Below, piece after piece: positions 8,612 to 15,991 of a DNA stretch of 64,000 nt. Source of the DNA: an uncultured Hyphomicrobiales bacterium (GTDB lineage Bacteria; Pseudomonadota; Alphaproteobacteria; Rhizobiales; Beijerinckiaceae); contig CAIZEI010000182.1 of the NCBI GenBank assembly GCA_903931945.1, positions 1 through 64,000 on the forward strand. Reading direction: 5' to 3'. A program made the position numbers and the translations under genes. Each line of letters starts with the position of its first letter. Positions within the stretch are counted from its first letter, which is position 1. The notes beneath the pieces are model-generated. The model searched no databases, was not told the DNA's origin, and saw only the letters and a program-made list of their open reading frames with translations.

Positions 8612-9052
8612 TCATGCAGCCAATAATTTCTTTCGCTTGCGTATGTGGCCGTCAAGTTCAACATGCAACTCCACTTCAGTTCCATTTGAGTTGCGCGCCA
8701 GAATCTCGAAATGCCTGGGCTTTCGGCGGGGCTCGCCAATCGCGTCGAACCCCGCTTTCTTCACTGCACGGAGCGCTTTCGACAGATCGGTGGTTGTCTG
8801 CTCCGGGGAATGCTTTGGATGGTCGATAACCACCGTCTTGCCATCGCTGCGGGAGATCGAGCGCACTTTCACTTCACTGGGCGTCTTCTTGCCTTCAATG
8901 TTGACCTGACGTCCTGTCTTGAGACGAAAATGTTCAACGCCTTTTGGACCGATATCGGCAAGGATGTTGCCCTTTCTCATCTCCAGAACAAAGCGATGAC
9001 CAAAGACGTCGCCGATTGTTCCGGAGTGCTTGACTCGGTCGGGATGTGGCAT
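8612..9052 (-). CDS. Conserved hypothetical protein, two-part, Rhizobiales type
   Basis: Soluble protein of 146 aa with no signal peptide. The first half (GTIGDVFGHRFVLEMRKG, then ILADIGPKGVEHFRLKTGRQ) looks like a small beta-barrel or OB-like fold. The second half (DLSKALRAVKKAGFDAIGEP, then VELHVELDGHIRKRKKL) resembles a PepSY-like alpha-beta unit. A GAGG ribosome site sits 6 nt before the ATG at 9052. It lies 41 bp after the glycine-zipper lipoprotein in the same direction, so both are probably co-expressed stress proteins. Function unknown. Confidence 0.75.
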   Translation of the reverse strand: MPHPDRVKHSGTIGDVFGHRFVLEMRKGNILADIGPKGVEHFRLKTGRQVNIEGKKTPSEVKVRSISRSDGKTVVIDHPKHSPEQTTTDLSKALRAVKKAGFDAIGEPRRKPRHFEILARNSNGTEVELHVELDGHIRKRKKLLAA

Positions 9053-9092
9053 GTGTTCCTCACTTCAACGCAGCGCAGGTCGGGATTCGATA

Positions 9093-9359
9093 TTACCGGC
9101 AAACAGTCCGACCGCGACGTTCGCTGAAATAACAGCGCCTGTGATGCCGTGGACGCGTCGCATCGGCAATCAGCGCGCCGCCAGCCGCGCCAATCACGCC
9201 GCCAACAACCGCCCCGCCGACAGAACCAGAGGCGACGCCGCCGATGACAGCGCCACCGAGGCCGCCAATCGCCGCGCCGTTGATGTCCCTGTTTTCACGA
9301 GAGGTCGCACAAGCGCCGAGTCCCAATGCCAGTACCGATACGATAAGAATGCTTTTCAT
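9093..9359 (-). CDS. Glycine-zipper lipoprotein
   Basis: Envelope lipoprotein of 88 aa. The start at 9359 gives MKSILIVSVLALGLGACATS with a lipobox LGAC, and AAGGGA lies just upstream; the open frame back to 9482 is not needed. The mature part is one glycine zipper, with repeated GGAVIGG/GGVIGAAGG units, which usually packs in or against a membrane. The short basic tail ends with RRGRTVCR. A TGAGTA-type promoter element lies 171 bp upstream and probably drives this gene and the following ones. Confidence 0.88.
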   Translation of the reverse strand: MKSILIVSVLALGLGACATSRENRDINGAAIGGLGGAVIGGVASGSVGGAVVGGVIGAAGGALIADATRPRHHRRCYFSERRGRTVCR

Positions 9360-9496
9360 AGCAGATCCCTTGTGTGTCATGGTTTGACTGTTTAACAAAC
9401 GCACCCAAATCTCATCGAGATTTTGGTCAGCTATCATGCGTGCCAGAATACTTCTGTAACGGTGAAGTCCGTCCCGGAACAACGCCGTCGTTATGA

Positions 9497-9543
9497 ATAG
9501 TAAGGAATGGTCTCGCTCGTTTGGAAGACTCGGAAAATACTCA
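9497..9543 (-). promoter_or_regulatory. Stress-island promoter element A (FixJ-box-like)
   Basis: Read on the minus strand the element is TGAGTATTTTCCGAGTCT. A -10-like TACTAT begins 33 nt after the first T of TTCCG. It points at the glycine-zipper lipoprotein gene, whose ATG is 171 bp away. Confidence 0.7.
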
Positions 9544-9603
9544 TTGATTGACGCGGTCGTATGAGTCGGCTTCAGGGGGTCGAGAGTCTCCGGTTCCTAA
9601 AAC

Positions 9604-9768
9604 TCAAATGCGCCCGAGCAACATGAGCACCACAATGATAAGCAATATGGCGCCGCCGAGGCCCATGCCACCATGCCCATAACCATAGCCGTAACCACCA
9701 AACCGTCCGCTGAAACCTCCAAGTAAAAAGATGATGAGAAGGATAATGAGGATCGTACCGAGTGTCAT
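9604..9768 (-). CDS. DUF3309 family small membrane protein
   Basis: Tiny membrane protein of 54 aa: MTLGTILIILLIIFLLGGF, then a Gly/Tyr-rich loop (FGGYGYGYGHGGMGLG), then a second hydrophobic helix ending LLGRI. This hairpin layout and the opening MTLGTILII are those of DUF3309 proteins, found in many alphaproteobacterial stress clusters. Function unknown. AGGAAT-like bases precede the ATG. The gene has its own promoter element 139 bp upstream. Confidence 0.85.
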   Translation of the reverse strand: MTLGTILIILLIIFLLGGFSGRFGGYGYGYGHGGMGLGGAILLIIVVLMLLGRI

Positions 9769-9873
9769 CGCAGTGATTCCTTTTTTCTGTAAGTCCAGCG
9801 CGTCACGGCTTGCGCCCCGCCTGCATGTCTTAAAAAATCTGACGCTCGCTGCATTTTTGCGATCGCACCCGAA

Positions 9874-9920
9874 ATTCTAGACTCGGCTCTATCGAACGGC
9901 CAAGACTCGGAAACTACTCA
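9874..9920 (-). promoter_or_regulatory. Stress-island promoter element B (FixJ-box-like)
   Basis: The minus-strand reading is TGAGTAGTTTCCGAGTCT, a full consensus match. A TAGAAT hexamer starts 33 nt after the first T of TTCCG. It faces the DUF3309 gene and is divergent from element C, 45 bp away. Confidence 0.75.
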
Positions 9921-9965
9921 GGCGGCGAGCGGGCGCGAGCCGTTGCGCGCGACACGACAGGAAGT

Positions 9966-10011
9966 TGCGTAGTTTCCGATGGTTATCGGAGCCAGTAAAT
10001 CTGCATATGAA
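9966..10011 (+). promoter_or_regulatory. Stress-island promoter element C, before the FixK-like gene
   Basis: TGCGTAGTTTCCGATGGT with a -10-like TATGAA starting 32 nt after the first T of TTCCG. It places transcription start near 10018, which supports the ATG at 10046 for the Crp-type regulator. With element B it forms an inverted pair (TCGGAAACTAC and GTAGTTTCCGA). Confidence 0.75.
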
Positions 10012-10045
10012 CCAAGCGCAACAGTTGCGGCCTCGAGGCTCTCCC

Positions 10046-10873
10046 ATGTATGACAAGTTGGTTCGAAATAACGCCAAATGCGATGTGACGCAGGATTATC
10101 TGGCGCTAACCGGCGCAGCGAACACCAACAAGCGACTGGCGTGCCCGGATCATTTCTCGCGCCCGATTCAGGAGCGGGCGGCCCCACTGCGGGAAAAATG
10201 GCAAGCGCGTGATAATTGCGTGGATGACGACCTACGACAAATGGTTCAGCATGGACTCTTGGGGTTGGCCGCACATGTCAATTTCTGCAAGCAAAATACC
10301 TTGTTTAACCAGTCCGAAAGCGACCCGTTCGTGTATTTGGTGACCGATGGGGTTGTCTGTCTGCATCGGACCTTCGCGGATGGTCGTCGATACGTCATGG
10401 ATTTCGCGCTGCCGGGAGATTTCATCGGGCTCTGGAGCGACCAAACAGCGCGCCCCGCCGCTCAGGCGTTGGGGCCAGTCGGGACTCTGCGAATCGCGCA
10501 CGACGAGTTCGCTGAGTTCCTTGAAATTAGTCCTGATATCAAGCATCGCATTCGATTGCAGACAAGCCACGAGCTTACGCTTGCGTGCGACCGGATGGCG
10601 ATGCTCGCCAGATTCAGCGCCCGTGAGAAGCTTGCGTCGTTCCTGTTGTTGATGCGCCAGCGATGGCGACACGTCAACGGGCAATCGATTCATGTTTCAC
10701 TGCCGATGTCACGTCAGGATATCGCCGATTTTCTCGGACTGACGACCGAAACAGTCAGTCGGACGATCAGCACATTCTCCCGAGAACGCGTGCTCGTCGT
10801 GGTGCCTGATGGCGTTCGACTGCTCGATGTGCCAAAGTTGAAAGCCATCACGCAGTCATGCGCCGGCGTGTGA
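10046..10873 (+). CDS. Crp/Fnr family transcriptional regulator (FixK-like)
   Basis: DNA-binding regulator of 275 aa. The cyclic-nucleotide-like beta-roll covers about residues 70-170, with DPFVYLVTDGVVCLHRTFADG and YVMDFALPGDFIGL. A dimer helix follows. The Crp-type winged HTH is near the C-terminus, with SMSRQDIADFLGLTTETVSRT recognisable from PMSRQDIADFLGLTTETVSR. The four Cys ligands of an FNR iron-sulfur cluster are not present, so FixK/DNR-type is more likely than FNR. ATG 10046 has GAGG 8 nt upstream; ATG 10007 would overlap the predicted -10. The promoter element upstream suggests it is the second tier of a FixJ-FixK cascade. Confidence 0.88.
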   Translation: MYDKLVRNNAKCDVTQDYLALTGAANTNKRLACPDHFSRPIQERAAPLREKWQARDNCVDDDLRQMVQHGLLGLAAHVNFCKQNTLFNQSESDPFVYLVTDGVVCLHRTFADGRRYVMDFALPGDFIGLWSDQTARPAAQALGPVGTLRIAHDEFAEFLEISPDIKHRIRLQTSHELTLACDRMAMLARFSAREKLASFLLLMRQRWRHVNGQSIHVSLPMSRQDIADFLGLTTETVSRTISTFSRERVLVVVPDGVRLLDVPKLKAITQSCAGV

Positions 10874-11190
10874 GACGGCCTTTGCGACGCCATGTCAATT
10901 GATCGACCAGGGCGCAATGCAATGAATAAACTCATTCGCGAATTTTGAATGACCTGGCGGTTTGGCGGGCGCGCATGGCATAAAATTGACGCTGACCGCC
11001 ACTGGTCCGTGTTGCGGGTCAGGATTTGTATCGTCCTGCGCCCGTCCTGGCGATCAAGTCAAAGCCAGAGTCGGCCTCCCGGCCCGCCACAAAAAGGCTC
11101 TCGGATATGAATAAAGTCTGTCCGTCTGCGCCAGCCAACGATTCAGCTTCTTCACTTTATTCAAGCAATTTGTGAGCCGGGAATAAAACG
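10874..11190 (+). promoter_or_regulatory. Intergenic region upstream of ackA
   Basis: This 317-bp stretch has no gene I can support. A 22-codon frame at 11107-11175 (MNKVCPSAP...) ends just before ackA and could at most be a leader peptide. There is no copy of the island promoter element and no clean FNR/FixK palindrome. The ackA promoter should lie here, but I cannot place it. Confidence 0.4.
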
Positions 11191-12390
11191 ATGAAAGACG
11201 CAATCCTTATTGTGAATGCGGGTTCTTCGAGTATCAAAATTGCGGCGTATCGCAGTGCAGGCCGGCCCGATCGCCAGGATCTTATTGGCCGCGCCGAGTG
11301 TGAAGGCATTGGCGATCGGCTTCGCTTCGCGGCGTTTGACGGCGCCGGGATATTGCTGGCCGAAGCCTCTCCGGCAGAATCCGCTACCGCCGAAAATGCA
11401 TTGGGGGTAACGCTGCGTTGGGTGCAACGCGAGTATCTGGACTATCGACTTGCGGGGGCCGGGCATCGGGTGTTGCATGGTGGACCTGTCTATAGCGCCC
11501 CGGTTTTGCTGACCATAACAGTGATCGAAGCGCTTCATAGGCTCATCCCACTCGCGCCATTGCATCAGCCGCATAATCTGGCGGCGGTATCGGCGCTGGC
11601 GACGCTACAGCCGACGTTGCCGCAGGTAGCGTGCTTCGACACTGCATTTCATCACACCCAGTCCAGGACCGCCCAATCCTTCGCGCTGCCGCGCGGATTG
11701 GCGGATGAAGGCGTTCGTCGATATGGCTTTCATGGCCTGTCCTACGAATATATCGCCAGCGTTCTGCCTGATATTCTTGGCGCGAAGGAAGCTCTCGGAC
11801 GTGTTGTTGTGGCGCACCTGGGAAGCGGCGCGAGCATGTGCGCGATGCATGGTCTCAAAAGCGTGGCGACAACAATGAGCTTTAGCGCGCTCGACGGTTT
11901 GCCGATGGCGCGTCGTTGCGGAAACCTCGACCCCGGCGTGATTCTTTATTTGTTACAGGAAAAGAGAATGACCGCGCCCGAGATCAGCGATCTCGTTTAC
12001 CAGCAGTCAGGTTTGCTCGGCGTATCGGGCATCAGCGACGACATGCGCGTTTTGCTTGCAAGCGATCAAATATCGGCGAAGGAAGCAGTAGACCTTTTCA
12101 TTTACCGGATTGGTCTCGAACTGGGCGCAATGGCGGCGGCGCTCGGCGGCATTGACGCATTGGTGTTCACTGCGGGCGTCGGCGAGCATGCGCCTGAAAT
12201 CCGGAGCCGTATTTGCGCACAGGCGGTCTGGCTCGGCGCGCATGTGGACGACGTCGCAAACGTTAGCGGCGGACCGCGCATTTCCACCCGCAACAGCCTT
12301 GTGTCCACCTGGATCATCCCGACGGATGAGGATTTGATGATCGCGAGACACGCATGGGATGTCCTGAACGGGCCACGCCGCGTTGAGTAG
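11191..12390 (+). CDS. ackA: Acetate kinase
   Basis: Cytoplasmic enzyme of 399 aa making acetyl-phosphate from acetate and ATP, or ATP in the reverse direction. The ASKHA signatures are all visible: ILIVNAGSSSIKIAAY at the start, CFDTAFHHTQ, VRRYGFHGLSYEY, VVAHLGSGASMCA, DGLPMARRCGNLDPG, and FTAGVGEHAPEIR. Length matches the family. No pta or phosphoketolase gene is adjacent, so the partner enzyme is elsewhere. Its TAG stop lies inside promoter element D for the next gene. Substrate-level ATP formation under low oxygen would fit the context, but this is inference. Confidence 0.95.
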   Translation: MKDAILIVNAGSSSIKIAAYRSAGRPDRQDLIGRAECEGIGDRLRFAAFDGAGILLAEASPAESATAENALGVTLRWVQREYLDYRLAGAGHRVLHGGPVYSAPVLLTITVIEALHRLIPLAPLHQPHNLAAVSALATLQPTLPQVACFDTAFHHTQSRTAQSFALPRGLADEGVRRYGFHGLSYEYIASVLPDILGAKEALGRVVVAHLGSGASMCAMHGLKSVATTMSFSALDGLPMARRCGNLDPGVILYLLQEKRMTAPEISDLVYQQSGLLGVSGISDDMRVLLASDQISAKEAVDLFIYRIGLELGAMAAALGGIDALVFTAGVGEHAPEIRSRICAQAVWLGAHVDDVANVSGGPRISTRNSLVSTWIIPTDEDLMIARHAWDVLNGPRRVE

Positions 12391-12430
12391 TTTCCGGGGC
12401 TGCCGCTTTGGGAGAATCTGCGGATACGCT
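12384..12430 (+). promoter_or_regulatory. Stress-island promoter element D, overlapping the ackA stop codon
   Basis: TGAGTAGTTTCCGGGGCT; its TAG is the ackA stop codon. A TACGCT hexamer starts 33 nt after the first T of TTCCG, putting transcription start near 12437. This rules against the TTG at 12408 as the P-type ATPase start and supports ATG 12504. Confidence 0.7.
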
Positions 12431-12503
12431 CACTCAATTTTATCGGCGGAGCTTGCGCAATGCAGAGCTGTTCGCGGCGAAGGCCTTAACGTGGAATGAA
12501 AGA

Positions 12504-15056
12504 ATGGCGGCAAGGATTGCGAATGAGATCAGTCCCGAGGAAATCTGGGCGGAGCCGGTCGCCCGAATTCTCGAGCGACTGGGAACGGCGCCGGGCGGGC
12601 TCGCGTCTCCGGAGGCGGCAAGGCGGTTGGCGGCTTTTGGCCCCAATAGCTCTGCGGCGGACAAACGTGCGCCGCTCTGGTTGCAATTCCTTTTGCGCTT
12701 CCGCAATCCGCTTGTCATCATCCTTCTTGTGGCCAGCGCGCTCTCCGCCGTTGCAGGCGACTGGGCGAGCTTCCTGATTGTTGTTTCGATTGTCTTGTGC
12801 AGCATGACCCTCGATTTCGTCCAGGAGTTTCGCGCTCAAAACGCGGTCGAGGCCTTGCGCCGGTCCGTCGCCGTACAGGGCACAGTGCGCCGCAGCGGCG
12901 CGCGCCTGTCCATTCCAATCGATCAATTGGTCTCCGGCGATATTGTTGAGTTGATCGCGGGGGACCTTGTTCCCGCGGATTCCCGGCTACTGGAAAGCCG
13001 TGATCTCTTCATCAACCAGGCGCTCCTCACCGGTGAGCCATATCCTGTGGAAAAGCGGGCCGTGGACCTTTCTGCGGGCATTGGCGATGCCGTCGGGGCG
13101 ACAAACGCGGTGTTTGCCGGCACGTCCGTCATTAGCGGAACTGCGACGATCGTCATTTGCAGAACGGGTCCACGAACGCTGCTCGGGCATCTTGCGTTGA
13201 GTCTCGCGGAAAAGCCTCCCGCTACGGCCTTTGTCGTGGGCATTCGACGTTTTGGCATGCTTATCATGCGCTTTACCATCTTGATGGTGCTTTTTGTTCT
13301 TCTGGTGAACATTTATTTTCATCGCCCGGTGCTGGAATCGCTGATGTTCGCGCTCGCGCTCGCGGTGGGGCTGACGCCTGAACTTCTGCCGATGATTGTC
13401 ACCGTGACGCTCGCAAGATCGGCGATGAACCTTGCCAGGCGCAAGGTGATCGTAAAGCGGCTTTCGGCCATTCACGATCTTGGCGCGATGAACGTGTTAT
13501 GCACTGACAAGACGGGCACATTGACCGAGGCTACAATCAAGCTGGTCAAAACGATTGATGGACGCGGCGCCGAGAGCGCGCGCGCGTTCGATTACGCCTG
13601 CATCAACAGCAAGTTTGAAAGCGGTATGAAAAGCCCGCTCGACGAGGCGATACTCGCCGCACGCGCTTTTGACTCGGATCGATGGAAGAAAATCGATGAA
13701 GTTCCGTTCGACTTCGAACGACGGCGGGTGTCGGTTCTCGTCGAGGGGGACCATCAGCGCCGCTTGATTGTCAAAGGCGCACCCGAGGCGGTGCTCAAAC
13801 TGTCAACTCAATTTGAAGACGCCGATGGCAAAGAGCGCGACCTTGACGCGGACTCGCGGCAAGCATTCGAGGCGACGCTGGAGGCTTTGGGCGCGCAGGG
13901 GTATCGCGCGCTGGGGATTGCGACAAAAGTTGTGGACGCAAGTTATGCAAGCGCGAAAGTCGCCGACGAGACGGGCCTGGTGTTCGCCGGATTCGCTGTC
14001 TTCCTCGATCCGCCGAAGGCCAGCGCCGGCGCCACCATCCGGGAACTTGCCGCCGCCGGGATCGCCGTGAAAGTGCTTACCGGAGACAACGAATCCGTCA
14101 CCCGGCATATTTTTGGCGAAATCGGCATTCCTGTTACCGGGATGCTCACGGGCGACGAACTGTCAGATCTCCCGGACGAAGCGCTGCTCGGCAGGTTGTC
14201 AACGGTAAATCTGTTTTGTCGGGTCAATCCCCAGCAAAAGCATCGAATTCTGCTCGCGTTCAAACGCCTCGGCAATGTCGTGGGATTTCTGGGCGATGGC
14301 ATCAATGACGCGCCGGCGCTGCATGCGGCGGATGTTGGCGTCACGGTTGATGGCGCCGCCGATGTCGCGCGCGCAGCGGCCGATATCATTCTGCTTGAAC
14401 ACGACCTGGCGGTGCTGAAAGCGGCAGTCTTTGAGGGCCGCGGCGCGGTCCAGAATGTCTCGAAATATGTTCTGATGGGATCGAGTTCCAATTTCGGCAA
14501 TATGTTTAGTATGGCGGCTTCGGCTTTGTTTCTCCCATTCCTCCCTATGGCGCCGATCCAGATTCTTCTCAACAACCTGCTCTACGATATTTCCGAGATC
14601 GCGATACCCTTCGATTCTGTCGATGCAACGGCCATCGCCGTGCCGGTGAAATGGGACATCAAGCTGATCGAGCGATTCATGCTGGTATTCGGCCCGATCA
14701 GTTCGATCTTCGATTTGCTGACGTTCTATGTACTTTTGCATTTTCTCGGTGCGGATGAACCGATGTTTCAGACCGGCTGGTTCATCGAGTCGATCATGAC
14801 GCAAGTATTGGTCGTTTTCGCCATCCGCACACGCGGGTTTATTTTTCACAGCCGGCCGCGCCGCTTTCTCGTCGCCATGGCTGCCGGGGCGATCGCCATT
14901 GCAGTTGCGCTTCCGCTGCTTCCGGTTGGGCGATGGTTTGGCTTTGTTGCGCCAACGCCGCTGTTTTTCCTCTATCTGATTGCGGCGACCACGGCCTACA
15001 TGGGCGTCGTTGAATTGGTCAAATTGGCGTTCTACCGCTTCGCCAGCCGAAGGTGA
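12504..15056 (+). CDS. P-type ATPase, Mg2+ transporter class (MgtA-like)
   Basis: Cation pump of 850 aa. Order: actuator domain with LLTGEPYPVEK (TGE loop), membrane motif VGLTPELLPMIVT, phosphorylation site VLCTDKTGTLT with Asp at about residue 335, KGAPEAVLK in the nucleotide domain, and the hinge FLGDGINDAPALHAADVG. The C-terminal half has SSNFGNMFSMAASALFLPFL and NNLLYDISEIAIPFD, both typical of MgtA/MgtB-type class IIIB pumps. ATG 12504 has GGAATGAAAG upstream and lies 107 bp after promoter element D; the longer TTG frame would start upstream of the predicted transcript. Transport of Mg2+ is inferred from family, not shown. Confidence 0.9.
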   Translation: MAARIANEISPEEIWAEPVARILERLGTAPGGLASPEAARRLAAFGPNSSAADKRAPLWLQFLLRFRNPLVIILLVASALSAVAGDWASFLIVVSIVLCSMTLDFVQEFRAQNAVEALRRSVAVQGTVRRSGARLSIPIDQLVSGDIVELIAGDLVPADSRLLESRDLFINQALLTGEPYPVEKRAVDLSAGIGDAVGATNAVFAGTSVISGTATIVICRTGPRTLLGHLALSLAEKPPATAFVVGIRRFGMLIMRFTILMVLFVLLVNIYFHRPVLESLMFALALAVGLTPELLPMIVTVTLARSAMNLARRKVIVKRLSAIHDLGAMNVLCTDKTGTLTEATIKLVKTIDGRGAESARAFDYACINSKFESGMKSPLDEAILAARAFDSDRWKKIDEVPFDFERRRVSVLVEGDHQRRLIVKGAPEAVLKLSTQFEDADGKERDLDADSRQAFEATLEALGAQGYRALGIATKVVDASYASAKVADETGLVFAGFAVFLDPPKASAGATIRELAAAGIAVKVLTGDNESVTRHIFGEIGIPVTGMLTGDELSDLPDEALLGRLSTVNLFCRVNPQQKHRILLAFKRLGNVVGFLGDGINDAPALHAADVGVTVDGAADVARAAADIILLEHDLAVLKAAVFEGRGAVQNVSKYVLMGSSSNFGNMFSMAASALFLPFLPMAPIQILLNNLLYDISEIAIPFDSVDATAIAVPVKWDIKLIERFMLVFGPISSIFDLLTFYVLLHFLGADEPMFQTGWFIESIMTQVLVVFAIRTRGFIFHSRPRRFLVAMAAGAIAIAVALPLLPVGRWFGFVAPTPLFFLYLIAATTAYMGVVELVKLAFYRFASRR

Positions 15057-15090
15057 CTTGCGCGCCCGTTTGGCGCGAGGAACCTGACTG

Positions 15091-15240
15091 ATGGAAATCA
15101 ACATGCTCCAGGCATATCCGAAAGAACGGCATCGTGGAGGACGTGTCGGCTGGCTGCGCGCAGCCGTTCCGGGGGTCAACGATGGCATTCGCTCGACGTC
15201 GAGCCGTGCATTGGGGGTTGCCGCCGCGCACGGGACGTAA
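15091..15240 (+). pseudogene. Remnant of a VIT1/CCC1-type Fe2+/Mn2+ transporter
   Basis: A 49-codon frame whose middle, RVGWLRAAVPGVNDGIRSTS then SRALGVAAA, matches the first conserved segment of VIT-family transporters (typically WLRAAVLGANDGIVSTASL...GVAAA). Everything after this segment is missing: the frame stops at 15240 where a ~230-aa protein would continue. A ribosome site is not obvious. I read it as the 5' stump of a deleted gene; a stand-alone micropeptide is the alternative. Confidence 0.6.
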
Positions 15241-15249
15241 GGAGTTCTG

Positions 15250-15363
15250 ATGGCGCCACTGGCCCCTGCGATCACGGGTGGCGTTTTTTGCGGGGCAATC
15301 ACCCCTGCCTTCATTCTCGATTCTGTCAAAGTGCTGCTGTATCGGCGCCTCGAGATTGCGTGA
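15250..15363 (+). pseudogene. Remnant of a second P-type ATPase C-terminus
   Basis: A 37-codon frame ending GAITPAFILDSVKVLLYRRL-EIA. One hydrophobic helix followed by a short basic tail of the form LD-x-x-KV-x-x-xRRL resembles the C-terminal end of cation and proton P-type ATPases. The rest of the pump is absent. It directly follows the VIT stump, and the two together look like the ends of a larger deleted segment. A small membrane peptide preceded by GGAG cannot be excluded. Confidence 0.45.
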
Positions 15364-15392
15364 GGCCAGGCGGCCGCTTGGGATTGCCGGTG

Positions 15393-15438
15393 TGCGTAGT
15401 TTCCGATCCTATCGCGCGTTGGCGACCTGCGCGAATGT
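15393..15438 (+). promoter_or_regulatory. Stress-island promoter element E
   Basis: TGCGTAGTTTCCGATCCT. The hexamer at the expected distance is GAATGT, the weakest -10 of the set. The next gene on this strand starts 219 bp downstream, the longest gap in the set, so a long leader or an unrecognised small RNA may lie between. Confidence 0.6.
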
Positions 15439-15624
15439 GTGGAAGCCGCTGCGGTAATACGCCCCCCAGCTCGCCGTAGCGACTTCCCCGGCCGGCTGAC
15501 TGAGGCGACTCGGGCCAGCCGGGGATTGCATGATCTGGTGAGACTCCTTCACGAGATATCTGTGGAAATCAATGCGTATGAATAGTTCAGTTACGCCTCG
15601 CCTGAAAATGGAAGGACGCCAATC

Positions 15625-15822
15625 ATGAGCAGCCACACGCCGCCGCCCATTCCACCCGCCAACCGTTCGCCAAACGGCCCTGACAGGGCCAAGTCCACAG
15701 TGGCGGTTGACACAACCCACAAACACGACCGCGAACCGAATGCGTCCGAACAGGGCGATTCAGCGAATGTCAAACAAAACACAACGAACAAGGGCGGTGT
15801 GCACGGCAATCGAATGAAGTGA
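15625..15822 (+). CDS. Small hydrophilic conserved protein
   Basis: Protein of 65 aa without signal or membrane segment, predicted largely disordered. It opens MSSHTPPPIPPANRSPNGP and ends with SANVKQNTTNKGGVHGNR. From memory the pattern PPPIPPAN...ANxKQNTTNxG recurs in small stress-associated proteins of Rhizobiales. GGAAGG lies 10 nt before the ATG. Promoter element E is upstream in the right orientation. Function unknown. Confidence 0.75.
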   Translation: MSSHTPPPIPPANRSPNGPDRAKSTVAVDTTHKHDREPNASEQGDSANVKQNTTNKGGVHGNRMK

Positions 15823-15991
15823 GAACCGCTCCTGACGTGCGCGTCTGAGCGCCGGTTGTCTGAAAATGTCGGATCGAGGTTGCAAAATTGCGGGGACGCG
15901 ATTGGTGAAGCGTCGGTTGGCGAGTTGCGAAAAAGTCACCGCAGAATTGGCGCCTTTGAACCGCCGGTTTGAACTTTAAACAGGTATCATC

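Noticed and set aside
9531-9543. GGAA within the repeated motif as an EcfG/ECF sigma -35 (GGAAC-N16-17-CGTT)
   Set aside because: GGAA appears on the strand opposite to the downstream genes, no CGTT follows at 16-17 bp, and the conserved bases extend over TACTCA. The oriented reading TGAGTA-N2-TTCCG with a -10 is consistent.
10900-11060. FixK/FNR palindrome or sigma-54 -24/-12 promoter before ackA
   Set aside because: Half-sites (TTGATCGACC, TGGCATAAAATTGAC) miss the conserved second half or the GC at -12.
11107-11175. 22-codon frame directly before ackA as a leader peptide
   Set aside because: No ribosome site, no attenuator structure and no regulatory codon bias.
14199-15329. Minus-strand frame of 376 codons opposite the P-type ATPase
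   Set aside because: Shadow frame rich in Arg/Gln, and it also runs across the two gene remnants.
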